From assembly GCA_019163375.1 (NCBI GenBank), contig JAFLKK010000011.1:1-60151 (forward strand): DNA of 60,151 bases, read 5' to 3'. This document shows, one piece after another, positions 35,959 to 45,563 of this stretch. Source of the stretch: Paludibacter sp. Its GTDB lineage: Bacteria; Bacteroidota; Bacteroidia; Bacteroidales; Paludibacteraceae. Below the pieces are notes generated by a model. It searched no databases. It saw nothing but the letters and a program-made list of their open reading frames with translations, and was not told the origin of the DNA. The position numbers were made by a program, and so were the translations under genes. Positions within the stretch are counted from its first letter, which is position 1, and every line of letters starts with the position of its first letter.

Positions 35959-37923
35959 TTAATTAGAGCTAGTTACTAATCCATATCCATTATTATTCAA
36001 ATAATGACTTGTTGCAACAGTTTGACTCGAAATTGGTAGTAAATATGGAACAGCAGACACGCCAGTCGGATCAGTGTACCCTCTCCAACATCTGGCAGTA
36101 AAATCGGCAGTTTCATAGGTTATAGTTCCATCAGTTGCAGTTACTTTTTTATACAATGAATTGCACCAGCCAATGGCCGCATACGCATCTTCATTACCTG
36201 CCTTACCAAGATCAGCCACATCAACTATGTGAGCAGGCACTGTAGCTGGTTTATAAAGGGTATTTAAGAATGTGATTACACCTGCCTTTTTTTGATAATA
36301 TAATTTATCAGCATAGTTTTGAAACTTGGCTACTTCAGGATTACCTAAGTCTAAACCCAGTGCGGCTTTTCCAATATTATCAATCATCGTCTTTGTTTCA
36401 GTAATCTTTTGTCCATAGTTATTCCAACGTACAAGATCAAATTTACGCAAACATTCCCCTCCAAATTCCCAAGCTCTTTCATTTACAATCGCATCAAAAA
36501 AAGATTGTTTAGTTCCTAAATTGTTTACATAGTTCTGAACTTTTTCGGTCAAATCAGAACCATTAAATGCACGTGTTCTTACCGTTGATAACATCTCTTT
36601 TGCTAAATCTGTTGGTCCGTTTAATTCATTTTCGGCTTCGGCAAGCATCAATAAAACATCTGAATAACGCATAAGCGGCCAGTTGATACCAGTTCCTTTT
36701 GAAGAGGCACTACCAGGACTTGAAGTTAACCAAAGACGATTCCATTTCGCAATTGCCAAACCGGTAATTCCAACTGCCGACTGATCAATATCAGATGCAT
36801 AAGATACCTTTGCACAAGTAGCATCACGACGCAAATCTTTTTCATCAAATGTATAATAATATGTCGGAGTTAAACCTGTTTGAATGGTTGTAGTTCCCTT
36901 TGAACTTCCTGTTACAGTAACTCCAATACACCAACCAACATCCCCTCCCCCATTTGTACTTCCAAAGGCTACTTCGTAAAGAACATCGTCATTTACTTTT
37001 TTAATCCATTGACACTCATTTTTAAAAATAGACGCAAAATCAGGGTTTAATGGACGATTTTTGAGGCTAATTAATTTTTGACAATAATATTTTGCTAACT
37101 CATAATACTCTTTAGACGTACGTGCAATAACTGCACGACCATCAACTGAATATTTAACGGCTAAACTATCATTATTTTGTATATCCAAATAGTCATCAGC
37201 ACGTTTCATTGTTCCATTTGCGGTTACGCCATACCCTGCACGAAATAAAGACAAACGGGCAATCATTCCCAATGCAAATTCACGGTTCATTCGCTCAATT
37301 CCATCACTAAATTCGTCGGCAAAATACATATCAGGTTCACAATTCACTAAATCCTGTATTATACCCGAATATATAATGTTCTTATCAGCTTTAGGTGTAT
37401 CAAGTTCCATACCTTCTTTTGCTGCAGTGCGGAAATAAGGAACATCACCCCAAAAATTACACAGTAAAAAATATCTGTAAGCACGCAAACAATAGGTTTC
37501 TCCCAGAAGCATCTTCATATCCTTTGAGTCTTTTACGGGGCTATTTTGTATACCTTCTATACATTGATTGGCGCGATCAATTGCCAGATAATTATGCTGC
37601 CAAGCTGTATAAATATCTCCAAATCCGGCCAATAAACCACCTTGAAGTGACCATATATCACGTCTTGACCCATCAGCCAACGCACCGGGTGCAGTAACTT
37701 CTACATCTGTATTTTGCATCCATACACACGACATACGCGAAGTATATGAATCCTGAGCAAATAACGAATAAACTCCCATTACCATTTTCTTTGCATCACC
37801 CGAATTCGAAAACACATAATTTGCATCAAATGTGGAGGGCGATTCAACTTTAAGAAAATCATTGCACGACGAGAATATCATCGTAACTGATATGATTAAA
37901 ATAATATATTTTTTCATTTTCAT
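35959..37923 (-). CDS. SusD/RagB-family outer-membrane lipoprotein
   Basis: A 654-residue glycan-binding lipoprotein that caps the SusC transporter. Lipobox cysteine C20 (FSSC) follows a short signal peptide. The helical TPR core and the late 'RYSDVLLMLAEAENELNG' and 'IVNERAWEFGGECLRKFDLVRW' motifs are diagnostic of the family. MKMKK offers two start codons two residues apart, which does not change the signal peptide. It is 33 nt after susC and forms the substrate-binding half of the importer. Pectic oligosaccharide is inferred from the enzymes downstream. Confidence 0.95.
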   Translation of the reverse strand: MKMKKYIILIISVTMIFSSCNDFLKVESPSTFDANYVFSNSGDAKKMVMGVYSLFAQDSYTSRMSCVWMQNTDVEVTAPGALADGSRRDIWSLQGGLLAGFGDIYTAWQHNYLAIDRANQCIEGIQNSPVKDSKDMKMLLGETYCLRAYRYFLLCNFWGDVPYFRTAAKEGMELDTPKADKNIIYSGIIQDLVNCEPDMYFADEFSDGIERMNREFALGMIARLSLFRAGYGVTANGTMKRADDYLDIQNNDSLAVKYSVDGRAVIARTSKEYYELAKYYCQKLISLKNRPLNPDFASIFKNECQWIKKVNDDVLYEVAFGSTNGGGDVGWCIGVTVTGSSKGTTTIQTGLTPTYYYTFDEKDLRRDATCAKVSYASDIDQSAVGITGLAIAKWNRLWLTSSPGSASSKGTGINWPLMRYSDVLLMLAEAENELNGPTDLAKEMLSTVRTRAFNGSDLTEKVQNYVNNLGTKQSFFDAIVNERAWEFGGECLRKFDLVRWNNYGQKITETKTMIDNIGKAALGLDLGNPEVAKFQNYADKLYYQKKAGVITFLNTLYKPATVPAHIVDVADLGKAGNEDAYAAIGWCNSLYKKVTATDGTITYETADFTARCWRGYTDPTGVSAVPYLLPISSQTVATSHYLNNNGYGLVTSSN

Positions 37924-37956
37924 GATTTTTAGTATTTGTTTGTGATTAACATCTAA

Positions 37957-40900
37957 TTAGAATGAAACATTTACACCAAATGTCCATGATAAACTTTTTG
38001 GATAAGAAGAATAATCCACACCAGGAGTAAGACCTGAAGTTGAACTTCCTCTGACCGGTGAACTAACTTCAGGATCATAACCCGAATAGTTTGTCAATAT
38101 CCAAAGATTATTCAATGTACAATATAGACGGAATCGATCACATTTTATTTTTTTTGTCAATTTTACCGGAATAGTATATCCAATAGTTACATTTTGTAAG
38201 CGAAGAAATGATCCATCTTCAATAGCCCAATCATAACACAATACCGTGGCATTACCAAAAGAGAAAGGTGACCAGTATTGTTTTGCAATTGCACCTTCTT
38301 CATTCATTGCAGCTAAAGTTGCCAGGTCAGTTACAAGTTTTCCATCAGCACTTAAATAAGTGTATCTATTATCTTGTCTCATGAATCCTAACAAGTTTGG
38401 ATTTGTTGTTCTGTATTGTTGTGAGGAAGCTATTTTGTTTGCATTATATATTTTATTTCCATATACATAATTAAACAATAATGAAGCATCAAAACCATGA
38501 AAAGTTCCATTGAGTCCAAATCCACCGGTGAATTTTGGCGCTGTTTTACCAATTATACTGCGATCCTTATCGTCTACAAAACCATCATCATTCAAATCTT
38601 TGAATTTTATTGTTCCCGGGCGAACACTAATTTTACCGCCCAATAGTCCGGTAGTAGGAACTCCGACTTTTAAAATATATTTCCCTGTAGCCGAATTATA
38701 AGACTCAAAATCACCAGTAGTATAATATCCGTCAGTAGTGTATCCGTAAATTAACCCTACAGGTTGACCGACTTCTACGTGATAATCATTCGAACCTTTT
38801 AAATCTGTTCCGGCCCATCCAGATCCATACTCTTGAACAGTAACGCCATCAGCTAATTTATCTACATTTGATCTATTAAATCCAATATTGAAATTTGCAG
38901 ACAGTGAGTAGTCTTTCTTTTGAAGAACAGTAGCATTTAAAGTTACTTCCACCCCTTTATTAGAAGTTTGACCTACGTTTTTCATTGAGGTTTTATACCC
39001 GGGAGCAACAATCGGCACTTCAATTAAAAGATCTCTTGTTGTATTTTGATATACTTCGACAGATCCACTAAGTTTTTCGTTGAAAAGACCAAAATCCAAA
39101 CCTGCATTTCGTGTAATGGTGGTTTCCCATCTCAAATCAGGATTAGCCAACTGAGTATTCGTAGTAGCATAATAATTATTTTGTACATCTCCAATCCCGT
39201 ATGTCTTAACTGATTGAATTGCATAAGTCAATGCATATTGACCATTTCCAATTCTATCATTACCTACCTCACCGTAACTTAATCTCAATTTCAAATTTGA
39301 CAACCAGTCTTTAGAGCTTTCCATAAATGATTCTTCTGAAATTCTCCATGCAGCAGCTAAAGCCGGAAAATATCCCCAGTTTTTCCCTGTTGCAAATTTC
39401 GACGATCCATCAGCACGAAAAGTTGCTGTAAAAAGGTATCTTTCCATCAAATTGTAGTTGATACGCCCAAAAAATGAACTTTGCTTCTCGGGAGTACTTA
39501 CAAAGCTTGATAGATTTTTAGTTGTTCCACCAAGTCCCAAATTTGCAAATATCTTAGTGGGGGTTAAATCTGTACCAAAGCCTGTGGCATAAAGATAACT
39601 GTTATTATAATTATACAGATTTATTTCCTGACCGACCATCACGTCAAACTTACTCTTATCGTCAAGATTAAATTTATAGGATAAAGTATTCGCAATACGA
39701 GAGCGATTCGTATTTGTTTTCGTCCAATCAACAAGTGGGTTTCCATCTACATAAGATGCATTAGAACTATATTGACCCCAATAGTTTTTTGCTTCATTGA
39801 AGCCATATTCATAACCACCTTCAACGCGATATACGAGTCCTTTAATGATTTCCCAATCTAAACTGCCGGTAAAATTGAATACTCGCGTATTTGTACGTCT
39901 CCAGTATTGCGCAGATTGCTCAGTCAATGACATGTTGTCACGCACCCACTGTTCATATTCATCACTCGATAAAGTATTAGGGTCTACAGTTATCATTGAG
40001 CTTAGCCCCTTTACTGCACCAGAAGTAACCGCTTGGGAAGTTCTGATTTTATAGGTTCCTCCGGATGTTCCTGAACCATTAACTTTAGTATCTGAAATTC
40101 GCGTATTAAAACTTGCTGTTAAGTTTTTGGCAATTTGATGATTTAATTTAAAATTAGTATTAAATCTCGAATAGTCATTATTGACCATCAAGCCACCATC
40201 TTTATTATATGTGGTGCTTAATGAGAATTTAGTTTTATCATTGCCCCCTGTTATACCAATGTTATGTTGTTCTGAGATTACATTAGAACCAAACATATCA
40301 TCTTGCCAATCGTGTCCTTTTTGATATTTATACAATTCAATATCATCCCAAACCCCAAATGTCTTTTCAAAATTAGAAATACCATCAGCGCCATCAAAAG
40401 CAGCTAACTCATAATTAAGTTTCACATATTCATAAGGATTGAGAACACTTAAGCGTTTCGACAATTTCTTTGTTTGCATGAAACCATTGTAGGAAACCTG
40501 AGTTTTACCTGCCTGAGCAGTCTTTGTTGTGATGATTACTACACCATTTGATCCTCTTGAGCCATAAATTGCTGTTGTAGAAGCATCTTTCAATACGTCT
40601 ATTGATTGAATATCTCCGGGAGCAATATCATTAATATTGCTTGCAGGGAAACCATCAACAATATATAATGGTGAATTATCACCGGTTACAGATCCACCAC
40701 CACGCACGCGGATTATTAATTCGGCATCGGGCGAACCATCAGCTGTTGTAATTTGAACACCTGCCAATCTACCTGTTAGAGCCTGACCAGCACTTGTTAC
40801 AGGAATCTGCGCTAAAGTAGCACCTTGTACTGATGACACAGATCCGGTTAAATCTCTTTTCTTTTGCGTGCCATAACCAACCACTACAACTTCATCTAAA

Positions 40901-41229
40901 CTTTTAGCAGCACTCTGAAGTACAACATTCATTACATTGGCTGTTATTGGTAGTTCTTGTTTCACCATGCCAATATACGTAACTACAATTGATTTACCAT
41001 TAGCCGGAACATTCAATTTGAAGTCACCATTAATGCCGGTGATTGAACCAACGGTTGTTCCTTTAACCAAAACAGAGGCACCAATAATGGTCTCGCCCGA
41101 TTCGTCTTTCACTGTACCCGTTACAGTCTTTACCTGTGCACTTGCATAACTAAATGCCGAGAAGGTAAAAAGAAAAGACAGCATCAAGCGAATGAAGAAT
41201 TGCTTTTTTTGTTTTTTTACTTCTTTCAT
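37957..41229 (-). CDS. SusC/RagA-family TonB-linked outer-membrane transporter
   Basis: Imports oligosaccharides across the outer membrane. The ATG at 41229 (MKEVKKQKKQ) gives 1090 residues and a regular signal peptide ending YASAQ. An ORF extension to 41340 passes through the likely promoter and is rejected. Next come a carboxypeptidase-regulatory-like domain, the TonB-box-like 'LDEVVVVGYGTQKK', the plug ('VRGGGSVTGDNSPLYIVDG', 'GSRGSNGVVIITTK') and a 22-strand barrel ending in VSF. It is the first gene of the minus-strand operon. Confidence 0.96.
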   Translation of the reverse strand: MKEVKKQKKQFFIRLMLSFLFTFSAFSYASAQVKTVTGTVKDESGETIIGASVLVKGTTVGSITGINGDFKLNVPANGKSIVVTYIGMVKQELPITANVMNVVLQSAAKSLDEVVVVGYGTQKKRDLTGSVSSVQGATLAQIPVTSAGQALTGRLAGVQITTADGSPDAELIIRVRGGGSVTGDNSPLYIVDGFPASNINDIAPGDIQSIDVLKDASTTAIYGSRGSNGVVIITTKTAQAGKTQVSYNGFMQTKKLSKRLSVLNPYEYVKLNYELAAFDGADGISNFEKTFGVWDDIELYKYQKGHDWQDDMFGSNVISEQHNIGITGGNDKTKFSLSTTYNKDGGLMVNNDYSRFNTNFKLNHQIAKNLTASFNTRISDTKVNGSGTSGGTYKIRTSQAVTSGAVKGLSSMITVDPNTLSSDEYEQWVRDNMSLTEQSAQYWRRTNTRVFNFTGSLDWEIIKGLVYRVEGGYEYGFNEAKNYWGQYSSNASYVDGNPLVDWTKTNTNRSRIANTLSYKFNLDDKSKFDVMVGQEINLYNYNNSYLYATGFGTDLTPTKIFANLGLGGTTKNLSSFVSTPEKQSSFFGRINYNLMERYLFTATFRADGSSKFATGKNWGYFPALAAAWRISEESFMESSKDWLSNLKLRLSYGEVGNDRIGNGQYALTYAIQSVKTYGIGDVQNNYYATTNTQLANPDLRWETTITRNAGLDFGLFNEKLSGSVEVYQNTTRDLLIEVPIVAPGYKTSMKNVGQTSNKGVEVTLNATVLQKKDYSLSANFNIGFNRSNVDKLADGVTVQEYGSGWAGTDLKGSNDYHVEVGQPVGLIYGYTTDGYYTTGDFESYNSATGKYILKVGVPTTGLLGGKISVRPGTIKFKDLNDDGFVDDKDRSIIGKTAPKFTGGFGLNGTFHGFDASLLFNYVYGNKIYNANKIASSQQYRTTNPNLLGFMRQDNRYTYLSADGKLVTDLATLAAMNEEGAIAKQYWSPFSFGNATVLCYDWAIEDGSFLRLQNVTIGYTIPVKLTKKIKCDRFRLYCTLNNLWILTNYSGYDPEVSSPVRGSSTSGLTPGVDYSSYPKSLSWTFGVNVSF

Positions 41230-41273
41230 TGTTTTTTCATTTATTTGAGTTTTATGATTTAATATTAACGGCA

Positions 41274-41281
41274 CAAATATA
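41274..41281 (-). promoter_or_regulatory. susC promoter -7 element
   Basis: CAAATATA on the plus strand is TATATTTG on the minus strand, 45 nt before the susC ATG. The -33 element is poor, as expected of a regulator-dependent promoter. Confidence 0.5.
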
Positions 41282-41568
41282 TGGATAATAAAAACGGGAT
41301 ATGTGTAATAAATGCCTTTATAGGTGCAATATTTGACCAAAGCGCTTTTAATATATCAGGTCATACACACATAAATAAAGCAAACAGTAATGCTAACAAT
41401 GTGCTACTAATGAGCATATTAATACGATATTCAAAATTCAAAAACACAAACACCAACTGTTGAAATGACTTATAAAAACCAAACCATTCATTAAACCCGG
41501 CGAACAAAAATCAAACAGCACAAAAACGAAAAATCAATTCATATATGAAAGCGGTTTAGTATGTAATG

Positions 41569-41736
41569 CTAATAGAGTTTAAAATAGATGCCAAATTTTT
41601 CCTGACAAAACGAGGCAACATTCACCATCGACGAGCCGAATTGGTTAGCTCTAAGCTTCGGCATTTCGAAAAATTGGCGATTTATGATTTTATTCCAATT
41701 TATTCTGTATTTATCGGGTTGAATAAATCTATTCAT
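41569..41736 (-). CDS. Possible small ORF or gene remnant, 55 residues
   Basis: Reads MNRFIQPDKYRINW and continues to a natural stop. The composition (charged, aromatic, no low complexity) is protein-like. The frame stays open for another 17 codons upstream of the ATG, to a TAA. I do not recognise it. It may be the decayed end of an older gene, a small protein of the locus, or chance. It was found by reading the minus strand of the long intergenic region. Confidence 0.3.
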   Translation of the reverse strand: MNRFIQPDKYRINWNKIINRQFFEMPKLRANQFGSSMVNVASFCQEKFGIYFKLY

Positions 41737-41944
41737 TAGCAATAGATATTTGGACTCTACTGCTAATTCCGGAAGCAGAAATGAGACTTATATGTCGGGA
41801 ATGTCAGTTCTTGTTGTGTAAAATCTAATTTATATGGTGGAAAAATTGATTATCTTGATTTGTATAATTAATCAATCGTCTCTTAGAACTTGGTAATTCG
41901 ACATTTGAATACATTTTTTAATACACGATGAGGTGTCAACTTGT

Positions 41945-41974
41945 TTTGTAGATTTAAAACTATTCGTATCTTTG
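41945..41974 (+). promoter_or_regulatory. uxaC promoter
   Basis: TTTG (41945-41948) and TATCTTTG (41967-41974), gap 18 bp, resemble a Bacteroides promoter. They would give a leader of about 205 nt before uxaC. Confidence 0.5.
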
Positions 41975-42185
41975 TGTGCGAACACGGAAATAAAAATATG
42001 TTTTAAAATACAAAGATAAATATCTGAAAAACTATAGTTTGTAAGAGTTTCAGTAGAATCACGTGATTTTCTTCATAGATAAATCCAACTTTGATTCACA
42101 AAATTTTAATTTGGTCGATTTTTCCATAGTACAGACAGAATTATAAATACGTCCTTTAAATAATCAACTACAAAATTATATTGTC

Positions 42186-43592
42186 ATGAAAAACTTTTTA
42201 GACGAAAACTTTCTACTACAAACAGAAACTGCGCAAAAGCTTTATCACGAGCATGCTGCCAAAATGCCAATTATTGACTACCACTGTCATTTAGTTCCAT
42301 CGATGGTAGCGAATGATCACCAATTTAAATCATTAACAGAAGCTTGGCTTGGTGGCGATCATTATAAATGGCGTGCTATGCGTACCAATGGTGTTGACGA
42401 GAAATTTTGTACGGGGAAAGACACTTCTGATTGGGAAAAATTTGAGAAATGGGCTGAGACAGTTCCAAACACTATGCGTAACCCTTTGTATCACTGGACA
42501 CACCTGGAGTTGAAAACTGCATTCGGAATTGACAAATTACTTTCGCCTGCCACAGCCCGCGAAATATATGATGAATGTACCGCAAAACTACAAACCCCTC
42601 AATTCTCGGCACGTAACTTAATGCGCCATTATAATGTGGAAGCTGTTTGCACTACCGACGACCCTATCGATACACTTGAGCACCATTTAAAAACAAAACA
42701 AGATGGTTTTGAAATAAAAATGTTACCAACATGGCGTCCTGACAAAGCAATGGCTGTTGAAAATTCGGCTAGTTTCAAAATGTACGTTGAGCAATTGGAA
42801 AAAGTGTCAGAAATCACTATTTCTACTTTCGACGATATGATTCTTGCGTTGCGCAAACGTCAGGATTTCTTTGCCGAAATGGGTTGTAAACTTTCCGACC
42901 ATGGTATTGAGGAATTTTATGCTGAAGATTATACTGATATAGAAATTAAAGCCATTTTCAATAAAATATATGGTGGAAGCGAATTAACGCACGCTGAAGT
43001 TTTAAAATTCAAATCGGCCATGATGGTTATTTTTGCCGAAATGGATTGGGAAAAAGGCTGGACACAACAATTTCACTACGGGACTATCCGTAACAATAAC
43101 ACTCGTTTATTCAACCAATTAGGGGCTGATACCGGTTTCGATTCAATAGGAACATTTAATACAGCCAAAGCATTGTCGAAGTTTTTGAACAGACTAGATT
43201 CTCAAAACAAATTGACAAAAACGATACTTTACAACCTGAATCCTGCCGACAACGAAATGATTGCCACTATGATAGGCAATTTTCAGGATGGAACCGTAGC
43301 CGGAAAAATTCAATTCGGATCGGGATGGTGGTTCTTAGATCAAAAAGACGGCATGGAAAAACAAATGAATTCTTTGTCGGTGTTGGGCTTATTGAGTAAG
43401 TTCATTGGTATGTTGACAGATTCACGCAGTTTTTTATCATACCCACGTCACGAATATTTCCGTCGTACCTTGTGTAACCTGATTGGTAATGATGTTGAAA
43501 ATGGTTTATTACCTCATCAGGAACTAGATTTTATTGGTAAAATGGTAGAAGACATCAGTTACAATAATGCAAAAGCATTCTTTAAATTCTAA
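42186..43592 (+). CDS. uxaC: Uronate isomerase
   Basis: Converts galacturonate to tagaturonate (or glucuronate to fructuronate) in the cytoplasm, the first step of uronate breakdown. It has 468 residues, the usual length. Metal-binding H33 and H35 lie in IDYHCHL. 'WGDHYKWRAMR'-type substrate loop (here 'GGDHYKWRAMRTNG') and 'SRSFLSYPRHEYFRR' near the C-terminus are family signatures. It opens the plus-strand operon divergent from the pectin enzymes, so it handles the monosaccharides they release. Confidence 0.96.
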   Translation: MKNFLDENFLLQTETAQKLYHEHAAKMPIIDYHCHLVPSMVANDHQFKSLTEAWLGGDHYKWRAMRTNGVDEKFCTGKDTSDWEKFEKWAETVPNTMRNPLYHWTHLELKTAFGIDKLLSPATAREIYDECTAKLQTPQFSARNLMRHYNVEAVCTTDDPIDTLEHHLKTKQDGFEIKMLPTWRPDKAMAVENSASFKMYVEQLEKVSEITISTFDDMILALRKRQDFFAEMGCKLSDHGIEEFYAEDYTDIEIKAIFNKIYGGSELTHAEVLKFKSAMMVIFAEMDWEKGWTQQFHYGTIRNNNTRLFNQLGADTGFDSIGTFNTAKALSKFLNRLDSQNKLTKTILYNLNPADNEMIATMIGNFQDGTVAGKIQFGSGWWFLDQKDGMEKQMNSLSVLGLLSKFIGMLTDSRSFLSYPRHEYFRRTLCNLIGNDVENGLLPHQELDFIGKMVEDISYNNAKAFFKF

Positions 43593-43658
43593 TAAATATT
43601 CAATAATTAATCACATTATATTGTAAATTGGTGTACATAAGCATAATTAACGCATTTT

Positions 43659-43690
43659 TTTGGGATATTCGGAAAAAAGCAGTACTTTTG
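43659..43690 (+). promoter_or_regulatory. Internal promoter before kdgK
   Basis: TTTG (43659-43662) and TACTTTTG (43683-43690) with a 20-bp gap. It sits on the upstream part of a longer kdgK ORF and so argues for the later start codon. Confidence 0.65.
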
Positions 43691-43740
43691 GTCAACCAAT
43701 TTCAAAAACTAACATTTATTACAAAAACACTAAGAAAACA

Positions 43741-44766
43741 ATGAGTAAAAAAATTGTAACATTAGGAGAAATTATGCTCCGTCTATCAACTCCAGGCAAC
43801 ACGCGTTTTGTTCAATCGGATGTATTTGATGTTGTATATGGTGGAGGAGAAGCAAATGTTGCTGTGAGCTGTGCAAACTACGGCCACGAAGCTTATTTTG
43901 TATCAAAATTACCCAAACACGAGATTGGGCAATCTGCTGTAAATGCATTGCGCAAATTTGGTGTAAAAACTGACTTTATTGCACGTGGAGGCGATCGCGT
44001 GGGTATTTATTATCTCGAAACGGGAGCTTCAATGCGTCCAAGTAAGGTTATCTATGACCGTGCTCATTCTTCTATTGCAGAAGCTAATGCTTCAGATTTC
44101 GATTTTGATGCCATCATGAAAGGAGCCGATTGGTTTCACTGGTCTGGAATTACCCCTGCTATTTCTGACTCAGCAGCTGAACTGACCAAATTAGCTTGCG
44201 AAGCTGCACAACGTAATGGTGTTACAGTTTCGGTAGATTTAAACTTCCGCAAAAAACTTTGGACAAAAGAAAAAGCGCAATCTATCATGCGTCCATTGAT
44301 GCAATATGTAGATGTTTGTATTGGTAATGAAGAAGATGCTGAACTTTGCTTAGGCTTTAAACCGGATGCAGATGTTGAAGGCGGACATACAGATGCTGAA
44401 GGTTACAAAGGCATTTTTACTCAAATGGCTCAGGAATTTAATTTCAAATATGTTATTTCTACTTTACGTGAATCATTCTCGGCAACTCATAATGGTTGGA
44501 AAGCAATGATTTACGACGGAAAAGAATTCTATACTTCAAAACGCTACGATATTGATCCAATTATTGACCGTGTTGGTGGTGGTGATTCTTTCTCGGGTGG
44601 TGTTATACACGGTTTGTTAACCAAACCAAACCAAGGCGAAGCATTGGAATTTGCTGTTGCTGCTTCGGCATTGAAACACACAGTAAACGGTGACTTTAAT
44701 CTTGTTTCTATCGAAGAAGTAGAAGCGTTGTGTGGAGGTGACTCTAGCGGACGTGTTCAACGATAA
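43741..44766 (+). CDS. kdgK: 2-dehydro-3-deoxygluconokinase (KDG kinase, PfkB family)
   Basis: Phosphorylates 2-keto-3-deoxygluconate to KDPG. It has 341 residues from ATG 43741 (MSKKIVTLGEIMLRL). An upstream in-frame ATG at 43660 lies on the promoter and adds 27 unconserved residues. The ribokinase fold shows 'GGGEANVAVSCANYG' near the N-terminus. The anion hole/catalytic motif 'RVGGGDSFSGG' has base D282. Between uxaC and eda it completes the KDG-to-KDPG step. The substrate is assigned by neighbours; fructokinase-like relatives look similar. Confidence 0.92.
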   Translation: MSKKIVTLGEIMLRLSTPGNTRFVQSDVFDVVYGGGEANVAVSCANYGHEAYFVSKLPKHEIGQSAVNALRKFGVKTDFIARGGDRVGIYYLETGASMRPSKVIYDRAHSSIAEANASDFDFDAIMKGADWFHWSGITPAISDSAAELTKLACEAAQRNGVTVSVDLNFRKKLWTKEKAQSIMRPLMQYVDVCIGNEEDAELCLGFKPDADVEGGHTDAEGYKGIFTQMAQEFNFKYVISTLRESFSATHNGWKAMIYDGKEFYTSKRYDIDPIIDRVGGGDSFSGGVIHGLLTKPNQGEALEFAVAASALKHTVNGDFNLVSIEEVEALCGGDSSGRVQR

Positions 44767-44774
44767 ATTCATTT

Positions 44775-44845
44775 ACCATTTTTCATTTACCAATTACCAT
44801 TTCACTTCAATAACTGAAGAGGTGACCAATAAATGAAAAAATGGT
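44775..44845 (+). repeat. Inverted repeat between kdgK and eda
   Basis: ACCATTTTTCATTTA (44775-44789) and its complement with one extra A (44830-44845) are 40 nt apart. It could fold in the intercistronic mRNA. It has no T-run. Confidence 0.5.
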
Positions 44846-44894
44846 CTTACATTTCAAATAGTAACTAGTAATTGAATAAATAGTAAATAAGATT

Positions 44895-45560
44895 ATGAAA
44901 TTTTCAAAAATTCAAGTAATTACAGCTATGAAAGAAACCGGTATGGTTCCGGTATTTTATCACAGCGATATTGAAATAGCTAAAAATGTTGTAAAAGCCT
45001 GTTACGATGGTGGAGTTCGTGTTTTCGAATTCACAAACCGCGCAGATTTTGCTCAGGATGTTTTTGCAGGATTAGTAAAATATGTAGCCAAAGAATGCCC
45101 TGAAATGATTATGGGTATTGGCTCGATTGTAGATGCACCAACAGCTGCTTTATACATTCAACTAGGTGCTAACTTTATTGTTGGTCCATTATTCAATCCG
45201 GAAGTAGCTAAAGTGGCAAATCGTCGTTTGGTTCCTTATTCACCGGGTTGTGGATCGGTATCTGAAGTTGGTTTTGCACAAGAAATGGGTTGCGATGTTT
45301 GCAAAGTATTCCCCGGCGATGTGCTTGGTGCAGCTTTTGTAAAAAACCTAAAAGCACCAATGCCCTGGTCTAACCTAATGGTAACAGGTGGTGTGAAACC
45401 AGAAGAAGCTAATTTGAAAACATGGTTTGATGCAGGTGTAACCTGTGTAGGTATGGGTTCAAACCTGTTCCCTGCGGAAATGATGAAAGCGAATGACTGG
45501 GCTGGAATTACCAAATTGTGTAGTGACGCTTTAGAAATAATCAAAAAAGTAAAAAAATAA
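44895..45560 (+). CDS. eda: KDPG (2-dehydro-3-deoxyphosphogluconate) aldolase
   Basis: Splits KDPG into pyruvate and glyceraldehyde-3-phosphate, ending the uronate pathway. It has 221 residues forming one TIM barrel. E45 and R49 lie in FEFTNR, and the Schiff-base lysine is K137 in CKVFPGD. The phosphate loop is '[12 protein letters not shown]'. It is 3 nt ahead of the transporter gene and belongs to the uxaC operon or to the internal kdgK promoter. Confidence 0.95.
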   Translation: MKFSKIQVITAMKETGMVPVFYHSDIEIAKNVVKACYDGGVRVFEFTNRADFAQDVFAGLVKYVAKECPEMIMGIGSIVDAPTAALYIQLGANFIVGPLFNPEVAKVANRRLVPYSPGCGSVSEVGFAQEMGCDVCKVFPGDVLGAAFVKNLKAPMPWSNLMVTGGVKPEEANLKTWFDAGVTCVGMGSNLFPAEMMKANDWAGITKLCSDALEIIKKVKK

Positions 45561-45563
45561 CCT

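Larger units (their letters stand above)
41230..42185. other. Divergent control region between the pectin and uronate operons
   Basis: 956 bp of AT-rich DNA with promoters at each end and one possible 55-codon ORF on the minus strand (41569-41736). The AraC-domain regulator (HTCS) should bind here to activate susC. I could not pick out a clear direct-repeat operator by eye. Another minus-strand -7-like TATCTTTG lies at 42011-42018. Confidence 0.6.

Noticed and set aside
37957-41340. Longer start of susC at 41340
   Set aside because: The extra 37 residues cover the TATATTTG promoter and precede a normal signal peptide beginning at the ATG at 41229.
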